Source: RGIG7300 sp045657645 (lineage in GTDB: Bacteria > Bacillota > Clostridia > Oscillospirales > CAG-272). Taken from it: a DNA stretch of 8,820 bases. Made by a program: the position numbers and the translations under genes. Each line of letters starts with the position of its first letter. The first letter of the stretch is position 1. Under the pieces are notes generated by a model that saw only the letters and a program-made list of their open reading frames with translations, did not search any database and was not told the origin of the DNA. The stretch is from positions 1 through 8,820 of the forward strand of contig JAZOTL010000025.1 in NCBI GenBank assembly GCA_045657645.1, given 5' to 3'. Shown one piece after another: positions 1-5,968 of the stretch.

Positions 1-655
1 TTCCCGTGGTACTGCCTGCGTAATCTGCTGAGTTTGTTACCTCCGGTCTGCATTCGGGATGAACTAAAAGCAGGGCATTTGGATGGGCAGCTCTTGCTTT
101 TTCTACATCATTAGCAGTTATGCGCTTATGTACGGGGCAACCGCCGTCAATAAATATAAAGGATTTTTCGGGTACCTGTTTTGCCACCCACTGACCTAAA
201 TTGCAATCGGGGATAAAGATGACCTTATCTTCTTTTAACTGTTTTACTATACTGAGGGCTGAGGCAGAGGTAACACATACGTCGCACACAGTTTTAAGCT
301 CGGAGGTAGTATTGATATACGCCACAACCGCGGCATCGGGATTTTCTTCCTTTAGCTTTAATATTTCCTCTTTTGTCATCTGTTCTGCCATAGGACAGCC
401 TGCATCGGGGTGTGAAAGTATGACACGCTTTTCGGGGGAGAGTATTTTGACCGTTTCTGCCATAAAACGCACGCCGCACATAATAACGTTCTTTTGTGAT
501 GCCTTTGATGCCTCAACGCTTAAGCCGAAGGAATCACCAACGTAATCTGCAACCTCAAGTATATCCTGGGTCTGATATGCGTGGGCAAGGATGCAAAAAT
601 CCTTTTCTTTTTTCAGTTTAATTATCTCTTCCTGCAGGGAACGGGTAGTATACAT
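1..655 (-). CDS. nadA: Quinolinate synthase NadA, partial (C-terminal part beyond the left edge)
   Basis: NadA condenses iminoaspartate (from NadB) with dihydroxyacetone phosphate to give quinolinate, using an oxygen-sensitive [4Fe-4S] cluster in the cytoplasm. Reading the minus strand from the ATG at 655-653 gives 218 open codons with no stop before the window edge; the family is usually about 300 residues or more. Family features seen: LAHAYQ (His25, Tyr27), DYVGDS (37-42), CGVRFMAET (60-68), AYINTTSE (112-119), IPDCNLG (148-154), HPEC (199-202) and GST (214-216). By comparison with E. coli NadA as I remember it, Cys87 (AGCPM) and Cys173 (GGCPVH) are two of the three cluster ligands; the third would lie outside the window. 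The start is supported by GGAGG at 662-666, six bases upstream, and a consensus promoter behind it. The gene is divergent from nadB. The alanine between the conserved His and Tyr (often Asn or Tyr) is a small oddity. Confidence 0.95.
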   Translation of the reverse strand, partial: MYTTRSLQEEIIKLKKEKDFCILAHAYQTQDILEVADYVGDSFGLSVEASKASQKNVIMCGVRFMAETVKILSPEKRVILSHPDAGCPMAEQMTKEEILKLKEENPDAAVVAYINTTSELKTVCDVCVTSASALSIVKQLKEDKVIFIPDCNLGQWVAKQVPEKSFIFIDGGCPVHKRITANDVEKARAAHPNALLLVHPECRPEVTNSADYAGSTTG

Positions 656-684
656 TTTATGCCTCCCAAAAAAATATCCACACT

Positions 685-713
685 ATTATAAACTATTGCG
701 CTTGATGTGTCAA
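685..713 (-). promoter_or_regulatory. nadA promoter (sigma-A type)
   Basis: On the minus strand a perfect -35 box TTGACA (713-708) and a perfect -10 box TATAAT (690-685) are separated by exactly 17 bases. Transcription should start near 678, giving a leader of about 23 bases that contains the nadA ribosome binding site. The -35 box lies inside the inverted repeat GTGTC-AA-GACAC (707-718), so a protein bound there would block the polymerase. Confidence 0.88.
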
Positions 714-750
714 GACACCTGACAAAATAATTGTCAAAAACTATTGTCAA
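706..750. promoter_or_regulatory. Probable NiaR operator region between nadA and nadB
   Basis: The stretch between the two divergent -35 boxes is filled with related repeats. These are GTGTC-AA-GACAC (707-718, perfect 5-base arms), TGACAA-N5-TTGTCA (720-736, perfect 6-base arms), and a further TTGTCAA at 744-750. TGTCAA therefore occurs three times, starting at 708, 732 and 745. The repeats overlap the -35 boxes of both nadA and nadB, as expected of a repressor site. The repressor gene niaR is the last gene of the adjoining operon, which makes NiaR the natural candidate ligand. That NiaR regulates NAD synthesis genes is known for Firmicutes; assigning these particular repeats to it is my inference. 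Confidence 0.6.
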
Positions 751-772
751 GTGCAATATTATGTGATATAAT
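744..772 (+). promoter_or_regulatory. nadB-nadC-niaR operon promoter (sigma-A type)
   Basis: The -35 box TTGTCA (744-749, one mismatch from TTGACA) and a perfect -10 box TATAAT (767-772) are 17 bases apart. A TGn extension (764-766) directly precedes the -10 box. The start should be near 779, leaving a leader of about 55 bases before nadB. The -35 box is itself one copy of the TGTCAA repeat family thought to bind NiaR. Confidence 0.87.
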
Positions 773-787
773 ACCCGTTGTAATTCT

Positions 788-820
788 GAAAACGGCAAAT
801 TTAGGTATACAGCTGTTTTC
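788..820 (+). promoter_or_regulatory. Hairpin in the nadB 5' leader, just upstream of the ribosome binding site
   Basis: GAAAACGGC (788-796) can pair with GCTGTTTTC (812-820) as a 9-base stem with one G-U wobble and a 15-base loop. It lies between the predicted transcription start (about 779) and the GGAGGG ribosome binding site (824-829). It has no T-run, so it is not an obvious terminator. It could stabilise the message or affect ribosome loading, or it could be chance. Confidence 0.35.
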
Positions 821-833
821 ATTGGAGGGTATT

Positions 834-2105
834 ATGGAAACAGATATTCTTATAGTAGGCAGCGGATGCTCGGGTCTTTATCTTGCCTTGCACTTGCCTA
901 CCCATAAGAGGGTCACGGTGATAACAAAATCCGATTGTGAGTCAAGTGATTCCTATCTTGCGCAGGGCGGTATATGTATGCTGCGTGACCAATCGGACTA
1001 TGAGAACTTTTTTGAGGATACGCTTAGGGCAGGGCATTATGAAAATGACCGCGAAAGCGTTTCTATAATGATAAATTCTTCCAAGGACGTTGTAGATGAC
1101 CTTATCTCCTACGGTGTTGATTTTCAAAGAGAGGAAAACGGTGAGCTTGCCTTCACCCGTGAGGGAGCCCATTCAAGCAAGCGCATACTTTTCCACGAGG
1201 ATATAACGGGTAAGGAAATTACCTCAAAACTGCTTATGGAAGCCCGCAGGCGCAACAACGTAACTATACTTGAGCATACGTCCATGCTTGATATCCTTTG
1301 CGAGGAAAACAGATGCTACGGTGCCGTGGTAAAGGATGCTTCGGGCAATGTTTATGATATAAGAGCAGGTCATACCGTGCTTGCAACGGGTGGTATAGGC
1401 GGTCTTTACAGTCATTCAACCAATTTCCGTCATCTTACCGGTGATGGTTTGGCAGTTGCAATCAAACACGGCGTGGAGCTGAAAAATGCAGACTACGTTC
1501 AGATACATCCTACCACCCTTTATGTTAAGGGTAAAGAGGACAGGAGTTTTCTTATCTCGGAATCGGTAAGGGGCGAGGGCGCAAAGCTATATAACAAAAA
1601 TATGGAGCGCTTTGTGGATGAGCTGCTCCCCCGTGACCTTGTGACCAAGGCTATTTATGAGCAGATGGAAAAGGACGGTACCGAACACGTTTGGGAGGAC
1701 CTGCGAACCATACCCCGTGACGAGCTGTACGAGCATTTCCCGAACATCGTAGAGCATTGTAAGGAAGCGGGCTATGATGTTACAAAGGAATGCATTCCCG
1801 TTGTTCCTGCCCAGCATTATTTTATGGGCGGTATAAAGGTGGATTATAACAGCAAGACCACGATGGATGCCCTGTATGCAGTGGGTGAGACCTCCTGCAA
1901 CGGAGTGCACGGCAAAAACCGACTTGCCAGCAACTCTCTGCTTGAAAGCCTTGTGTTTGCTAAACGGGCGGCAAAGGATATAACAGCAGATACCACAAGA
2001 AAAAAAGAATACAAAAAAGAAATAGACTTTAACATATACCGTGACACACAGGCTCTTGAAAAAGAGTATGCAGATGCGGTAAAAAAAGCGATAAAAGGAG
2101 TATAA
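834..2105 (+). CDS. nadB: L-aspartate oxidase NadB, short form
   Basis: This flavoenzyme oxidises L-aspartate to iminoaspartate, the first step of de novo NAD synthesis; in an anaerobe the acceptor is more likely fumarate or another non-oxygen acceptor. The 423-residue protein starts with an FAD Rossmann motif (VGSGCSG, 8-14), then YLAQGGI (41-47) and the fumarate-reductase-type core. Active-site residues known from E. coli have matches: Glu110 in TREGAHS, His225 in HPTTL, Arg267 in LPRDLV, His328 in PAQHYFMGG and Arg363 in GKNRLASNS. Other family blocks are ATGGIGGLY (184-192), SVRGEGA (244-250) and LYAVGE (347-352). The E. coli enzyme is about 540 residues; here only some 40 residues follow the flavin core, so most of the C-terminal helical domain is absent. 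The ATG at 834 is chosen because GGAGGG (824-829) precedes it and the family N-terminus begins there. It is first in an operon, with nadC 2 bases downstream. Confidence 0.96.
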   Translation: METDILIVGSGCSGLYLALHLPTHKRVTVITKSDCESSDSYLAQGGICMLRDQSDYENFFEDTLRAGHYENDRESVSIMINSSKDVVDDLISYGVDFQREENGELAFTREGAHSSKRILFHEDITGKEITSKLLMEARRRNNVTILEHTSMLDILCEENRCYGAVVKDASGNVYDIRAGHTVLATGGIGGLYSHSTNFRHLTGDGLAVAIKHGVELKNADYVQIHPTTLYVKGKEDRSFLISESVRGEGAKLYNKNMERFVDELLPRDLVTKAIYEQMEKDGTEHVWEDLRTIPRDELYEHFPNIVEHCKEAGYDVTKECIPVVPAQHYFMGGIKVDYNSKTTMDALYAVGETSCNGVHGKNRLASNSLLESLVFAKRAAKDITADTTRKKEYKKEIDFNIYRDTQALEKEYADAVKKAIKGV

Positions 2106-2107
2106 TT

Positions 2108-2962
2108 ATGTTTGATCCCGTTACACTTAAATTACAGGTAGATCCCCTTATTATGAGCGCCCTTCGCGAGGATATTACAAGCGAGGACGTTACCACCAAC
2201 AGCGTTATGCCCTTTGCACAGGCAGGTGAGGTAGACCTTATATGCAAAGAGGACGGTGTTGTGTGTGGCTTGCAGGTTTTTGAACGCACCTTCACCCTTC
2301 TTGATGAAAACGTGCGCGTGGAGTTTTACGCCGCAGACGGTGATAACGTTAAAAAGGGACAGCTTATTGCAAAGGTTTACGGTGATATAAGAACCTTGCT
2401 TTGCGGAGAGCGTACCGCCCTTAATTACCTCCAGCGAATGAGTGGTATTGCTACTTATACAAGACAGGTGGCATCCCTGCTTTGCGGTACCAAAACAAAG
2501 CTTCTTGATACCCGTAAAACTACCCCTAATAACAGAATTTTTGAAAAATACTCGGTTCGTGTAGGCGGCGGCAAAAATCACAGATATAATCTTTCCGACG
2601 GCGTTCTTTTAAAGGACAACCACATAGGAGCCGCAGGCGGAGTAAAAGAGGCGGTACTTGCCGCAAAGGAATATGCTCCCTTTGTTCGTAAAATAGAGGT
2701 AGAGGTTGAAAACCTTGATATGGTAAAGGAAGCAGTTGAAGCGGGTGCTGATATCATTATGCTTGATAATATGACCCACGAGCAGCTTGCAGAGGCTATT
2801 AGTTACATAGCAGGCAGAGCAGAGATAGAGGTTTCGGGAAACGTTACCCGTGAGAATATTGCCCGCTTGACAGACCTTGGAGTTGATTACATTTCAAGCG
2901 GTGCTCTTACACATTCTGCCCCCATACTCGATCTTTCCCTTAAAAATCTTCACGCAGTATAA
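2108..2962 (+). CDS. nadC: Nicotinate-nucleotide diphosphorylase (carboxylating), quinolinate phosphoribosyltransferase
   Basis: NadC transfers the phosphoribosyl group of PRPP to quinolinate and decarboxylates it, giving nicotinate mononucleotide. The 284 residues match the full length of the family. Visible motifs are ALREDI (18-23), CGERTALNYLQRMSGIAT (99-116), LDTRKTTP (133-140), VGGGKNHRYNLSDG (152-165), LLKDNHI (167-173), IEVEV (196-200), MLDNM (218-222) and EVSGN (241-245). Expected substrate-binding residues are present: Arg102, Arg136, Lys137, His158, Arg159, Lys169, Glu199 and Asp220. The GLR that commonly follows DTRKTTP is replaced by NNR, a mild variation. The gene follows nadB after 2 bases, with AAAGGAG (2094-2100) inside the end of nadB as its ribosome binding site, so the two are surely co-transcribed. 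Confidence 0.97.
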   Translation: MFDPVTLKLQVDPLIMSALREDITSEDVTTNSVMPFAQAGEVDLICKEDGVVCGLQVFERTFTLLDENVRVEFYAADGDNVKKGQLIAKVYGDIRTLLCGERTALNYLQRMSGIATYTRQVASLLCGTKTKLLDTRKTTPNNRIFEKYSVRVGGGKNHRYNLSDGVLLKDNHIGAAGGVKEAVLAAKEYAPFVRKIEVEVENLDMVKEAVEAGADIIMLDNMTHEQLAEAISYIAGRAEIEVSGNVTRENIARLTDLGVDYISSGALTHSAPILDLSLKNLHAV

Positions 2963-2980
2963 CGTTTTAAAGGTGATAAA

Positions 2981-3520
2981 ATGAATGCAGAAAACAGACG
3001 AAAAGAAATAATTCAACGCCTGCGTGGGGTAGAGCTGCCCCTATCTGCTACCACACTTGCAAAGGAATTTGGCGTAAGCCGCCAGGTAATTGTTGGGGAT
3101 ATAGCCCTGTTGCGTGCTCAAGGATTTGATATAGTATCCCTTGCAAGGGGATACGTCTTTAATGAGTCTGATATGGCCAAAAGAGTGTTCAAGGTGCATC
3201 ATTCTGACGGTGACGTGGAAAAGGAGCTCAACCTGTTCGTTGATATGGGTGCAACGGTTGTAGATGTTTTCGTATATCACCGCCGTTACGGTACGGTAAG
3301 AGCCGATATGGGCATACGTTCACGAAATGACGTGGCCAAATTTATTAATGATATATCCACAGGCAGATCAAGCCTTTTGAAAAACGTAACGGATGGCTAT
3401 CACTATCATACCATACAGGCAGAAAATGAGCAGATACTTGACGAGATAAATCAAAAGCTTGAAGAAAACGGCTTTTTGGCACCATTACAGGAATATGAAC
3501 CCGATGGAGTGGGAAAATAA
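2981..3520 (+). CDS. niaR: NiaR-family transcriptional repressor of NAD synthesis (HTH plus 3H domain)
   Basis: NiaR (YrxA in Bacillus subtilis) represses niacin and NAD genes when nicotinic acid is available. The 179-residue length matches the family. Residues 1-60 form a winged helix-turn-helix (LSATTLAKEFGVSRQVIVGD, 21-40, is the helix-turn-helix). Residues from about 68 onward form the 3H domain named for its histidines: HH (73-74), YH (99-100) and YHYHT (140-144, with His141 and His143). Glu82 sits eight residues after His74, like the metal-ligand spacing I recall for the Thermotoga structure. The start at 2981 has AAAGGTGAT (2969-2977) as ribosome binding site. The gene lies 18 bases after nadC, so it is part of the nadBC operon, and it is followed by a terminator hairpin. 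Autoregulation through the 706-750 repeats is inferred. Confidence 0.94.
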   Translation: MNAENRRKEIIQRLRGVELPLSATTLAKEFGVSRQVIVGDIALLRAQGFDIVSLARGYVFNESDMAKRVFKVHHSDGDVEKELNLFVDMGATVVDVFVYHRRYGTVRADMGIRSRNDVAKFINDISTGRSSLLKNVTDGYHYHTIQAENEQILDEINQKLEENGFLAPLQEYEPDGVGK

Positions 3521-3521
3521 A

Positions 3522-3550
3522 TAAGGAGTTGCATTTATTGCAACTCCTTA
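3522..3550 (+). terminator. Probable terminator of the nadBC-niaR operon
   Basis: TAAGGAGTTGCA (3522-3533) and TGCAACTCCTTA (3539-3550) form a perfect 12-base stem with a 5-base loop, starting one base after the niaR stop codon. The following sequence is T-rich (AATTTATTT) but lacks an uninterrupted T-run, so termination may be incomplete. Confidence 0.72.
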
Positions 3551-3566
3551 AATTTATTTAAAAGAC

Positions 3567-3594
3567 TTTACTTTTATTTTAAATATGTTATAAT
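3567..3594 (+). promoter_or_regulatory. Promoter of the MATE transporter gene
   Basis: A perfect -10 box TATAAT (3589-3594) with a TGn extension (3586-3588) lies 28 bases upstream of the MATE start codon. The best -35 candidate is TTTACT (3567-3572) at a 16-base spacing; it is weak, and the extended -10 may compensate. No TGTCAA repeats are seen here, so NiaR control is not suggested. Confidence 0.65.
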
Positions 3595-3622
3595 ACACCT
3601 GCGTAGTAAAGAGAGGTATTAT

Positions 3623-5014
3623 ATGTTAAAAAGATATATTGGCGACAGAGCTTTTTATAAGCATTTGTTTGTTGTTGCCATTCCCATAATTGTTCAGAAC
3701 GCAATAACTAATTTTGTTTCCTTGCTTGATAATATTATGATAGGTCAGGTAGGAACGGCACAGATGAGCGGAGTTTCTATTGTAAATCAGCTTATCTTTG
3801 TTTTTAATCTGTTTATATTCGGTGCAGTTTCGGGCGCAGGTATTTTTACCTCCCAGTTCTTTGGCGCAAAGGACGAAAAGGGTATGCGCTACACTATGCG
3901 CTTTAAGCTTATTTTCGGAATTTTAATATCCCTTGTAGGTATATTTATTTTTGAATATTTTGGCCAAACCCTTATAGGACTTTACTTAAAGGGTGAGGGT
4001 GAAGCACAGCAAGCAAGACTTTCTTTGGAATATGGACTTGATTATTTACGCATTATGCTTATTGGTCTTATACCTTTTGGTATAGCAAATGCCTATTCCT
4101 CCACTCTGCGTGAAACATACCATGGTATGGTTCCTATGTTTGCGGGAACGGCGGCTGTAGTTGTTAACCTTGTTTTTAACTATATTCTTATATTCGGAAA
4201 ATTTGGCGCTCCTGCTCTTGGCGTTAACGGTGCGGCAATTGCTACCGTTATATCCCGTTACGTGGAGCTTGCAATAGTTGTGATATGGTCCCACGCACAT
4301 TCAAAGGAAAATACTTTCTTCCGCGGTATATACCGTTCACCCTATATTCCGGGAAAACTGTTTTCGCAGATTATTGTAAAGGGTATGCCTTTGCTTGTGA
4401 ATGAAGGTTTATGGTCTATCGGTATTGCAATGATAAATCAATGCTATTCTACCGTTGGTTATAATGTGGTTGCAGGGCAGAATATTTCAAGCACCCTTCT
4501 TAATTTTTCAAGCGTTGTGTACCTCTCTATGGGTAATGTGGTTGGCATTATTATGGGCAGGATGCTTGGAGAGGGAAGGGGTGAGGCTGAGGTTCGTGAC
4601 TCTAACCGTAAGCTTACGGCCTTTGCCATCGGTTGTTGCTTTATCTTTGGTTCACTGACTATTGCCCTTTCAGGTGTATTCCCGATGATATACAATACCA
4701 CCCCCGAAATACGCTCCCTTGCTACGGCGTTTATCTGTATATCCGCGTGTATGATGCCCTTCCATTCCTACGTTCATTCTGTTTACTTTACTCTTCGTTC
4801 GGGCGGTCAGACTCTTGTTACCTTCCTGTTTGACAGTTGCTTTATATGGTGCTGTACCTTGCCCTGTGCCTTTGTGTTGACCCGTTTTACCAATATGCAT
4901 ATAATCCCGCTTTTTGCTATATGCCAAGGCACAGAGCTTTTAAAATGTGTGCTTGGAGCAATAATGATAAAACAGGGTAAATGGCTTAAGAGCCTGGTTT
5001 CTACAAATGAATAA
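3623..5014 (+). CDS. MATE-family efflux transporter
   Basis: This is an integral membrane antiporter of the multidrug and toxic compound extrusion family, exporting organic cations or drugs in exchange for Na+ or H+. The 463 residues and about 12 hydrophobic segments (roughly 14-34, 50-75, 95-115, 138-158, 168-192, 198-222, 246-270, 280-310, 333-355, 363-385, 397-420 and 427-449) fit the family. The pseudo-twofold layout is visible: LLDNIMIGQVG in the first half, NYILIFGKFGAPALGVNGAA at 186-205, and a second repeat beginning near 246 (IIVKGMPLLVNEG). GAGIFTSQFFGAKD (71-84) is also typical of the family. The start has GAGAGG (3611-3616) six bases upstream. It is a single-gene unit with its own promoter between two terminators. 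Substrate and coupling ion cannot be read from sequence, and I see no functional tie to the NAD genes. Confidence 0.93.
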   Translation: MLKRYIGDRAFYKHLFVVAIPIIVQNAITNFVSLLDNIMIGQVGTAQMSGVSIVNQLIFVFNLFIFGAVSGAGIFTSQFFGAKDEKGMRYTMRFKLIFGILISLVGIFIFEYFGQTLIGLYLKGEGEAQQARLSLEYGLDYLRIMLIGLIPFGIANAYSSTLRETYHGMVPMFAGTAAVVVNLVFNYILIFGKFGAPALGVNGAAIATVISRYVELAIVVIWSHAHSKENTFFRGIYRSPYIPGKLFSQIIVKGMPLLVNEGLWSIGIAMINQCYSTVGYNVVAGQNISSTLLNFSSVVYLSMGNVVGIIMGRMLGEGRGEAEVRDSNRKLTAFAIGCCFIFGSLTIALSGVFPMIYNTTPEIRSLATAFICISACMMPFHSYVHSVYFTLRSGGQTLVTFLFDSCFIWCCTLPCAFVLTRFTNMHIIPLFAICQGTELLKCVLGAIMIKQGKWLKSLVSTNE

Positions 5015-5020
5015 TAAATA

Positions 5021-5048
5021 AAAACGCAGTGGTTATCCACTGCGTTTT
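5021..5048. terminator. Bidirectional terminator between the convergent MATE and trxB genes
   Basis: AAAACGCAGTGG (5021-5032) and CCACTGCGTTTT (5037-5048) form a perfect 12-base stem with a 4-base TTAT loop. Read on the plus strand it ends in TTTT seven bases after the MATE stop codon. Read on the minus strand it is followed by a longer T-rich tail (TTTTTATTTATTATT), making it the stronger terminator for the nrdG-nrdD-trxB operon, whose last stop codon is at 5053-5055. Confidence 0.88.
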
Positions 5049-5052
5049 ACTA

Positions 5053-5964
5053 TTATAAAGCATCAATATATCTGCAAGCGGCGATAGCGGCAACTGCACC
5101 GTCGGCAGTTGCTGTTGTCACCTGACGTACACCCTTGCGGCGGCAATCGCCTGCCACGTATATACCCTCTGTTTTTGTAATACAGTCTTCTCCTGAGTTG
5201 AGATAGCCTCTTTCATCAAGCTCGGCTAAATGCTCAAAGGCGGAGTTTTCGGGTTCAAGACCGATAGCTACGAACATTCCGTCTGCCTGTATATCGGTGG
5301 TTACATTATCAGCAGCACGGCGGACGGTAATGCCCGTAAATTCGGTGGTGTCGTTTATTGCTTCAACTACGGTTCCCGTGATTATCTCTACGTTGCCGCG
5401 GTTGCGCAGTATTTCTTCAAGGCGTTTTTCGCCTGTAAGGAAATCAAGGTTTTGAATTACGTAAACCTTTTTTGAGGTTTCGGAAAGGAGTATTGCTTCC
5501 TGCAATGCGGAATTACCTCCGCCTACAAGGATAACGGTTTTATTCTTGTAAAAGGCACCGTCGCATACAGCGCAGAAGGATATACCGTCACCGATAAATC
5601 TATCTTCGTTTTCAAGCCCCAAATGGCGGTGCTTTGCTCCGCAGGCTATAATAACGGCTTTTGCTTCATACTCTCCGCCTTCTTCGGTAATAACCGTTTT
5701 AGATGAGGTGTTGTCCTGTATATCAACAACGTTTTCAACCTCAACATCCGCTCCCTGTGCAAGCACCTGCTCAACCATATGGTCTGCAAGCTCGCTTCCT
5801 GAAACGGATTCAAAGCCGGGGTAGTTTTCTACCTTTGGCGAGAAGGTTATCTGTCCGCCAAAGGCGCCCTTTTCAAGGATAAGAACGCTTTTTCCCGCTC
5901 TGCGGGCATATATTGCGGCGGTGAGCCCCGCAGGGCCCGCGCCGATTATAATTATATCGTACAT
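5053..5964 (-). CDS. trxB: Thioredoxin-reductase-like flavoprotein lacking the NADPH-recognition motif
   Basis: The family transfers electrons through FAD and a redox-active cysteine pair to thioredoxin-like proteins. The 303 residues fit low-molecular-weight TrxB. The FAD motif is IIGAGPAGL (6-14), the cysteine pair is CAVCDG (131-136), the second nucleotide motif is VGGGNSA (147-153), and the C-terminal FAD block AGDCRRKGVRQVTTA spans 271-285. The HRRxxxR motif that binds the NADPH 2'-phosphate is replaced by QNLDFLT (171-177), with none of the basic residues. The enzyme may therefore use NADH, or ferredoxin as described for some clostridial thioredoxin reductases. The gene starts 4 bases after the nrdD stop codon with no clear ribosome binding site, which suggests translational coupling. 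Its likely partner is the redoxin domain at the end of NrdD. I am sure of the family and less sure of the electron donor. Confidence 0.9.
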   Translation of the reverse strand: MYDIIIIGAGPAGLTAAIYARRAGKSVLILEKGAFGGQITFSPKVENYPGFESVSGSELADHMVEQVLAQGADVEVENVVDIQDNTSSKTVITEEGGEYEAKAVIIACGAKHRHLGLENEDRFIGDGISFCAVCDGAFYKNKTVILVGGGNSALQEAILLSETSKKVYVIQNLDFLTGEKRLEEILRNRGNVEIITGTVVEAINDTTEFTGITVRRAADNVTTDIQADGMFVAIGLEPENSAFEHLAELDERGYLNSGEDCITKTEGIYVAGDCRRKGVRQVTTATADGAVAAIAACRYIDAL

Positions 5965-5968
5965 ACTT

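Noticed and set aside
201..545. Plus-strand open frame of 114 codons.
   Set aside because: It lies opposite nadA, whose minus-strand translation matches quinolinate synthase throughout. The plus-strand product is low-complexity Ser/Thr-rich with no known motif.
744..833. A TTG at 744 would extend NadB by 30 residues at its N-terminus.
   Set aside because: The TTG lies in the -35 box of the nadB promoter, the added residues resemble no NadB N-terminus, and the ATG at 834 has a good GGAGGG site and starts exactly at the FAD motif.
3567..3622. MATE transporter as a NiaR-regulated niacin transporter.
   Set aside because: The gene has its own promoter with no TGTCAA repeats, sits behind a terminator hairpin, and belongs to an efflux family. 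Known NiaR-linked importers are of other families.
4455..4833. Two overlapping plus-strand open frames inside the MATE gene that might signal a frameshift or nested gene.
   Set aside because: The MATE frame is continuous and family-like across the whole stretch, and neither nested frame has a ribosome binding site or recognisable content.
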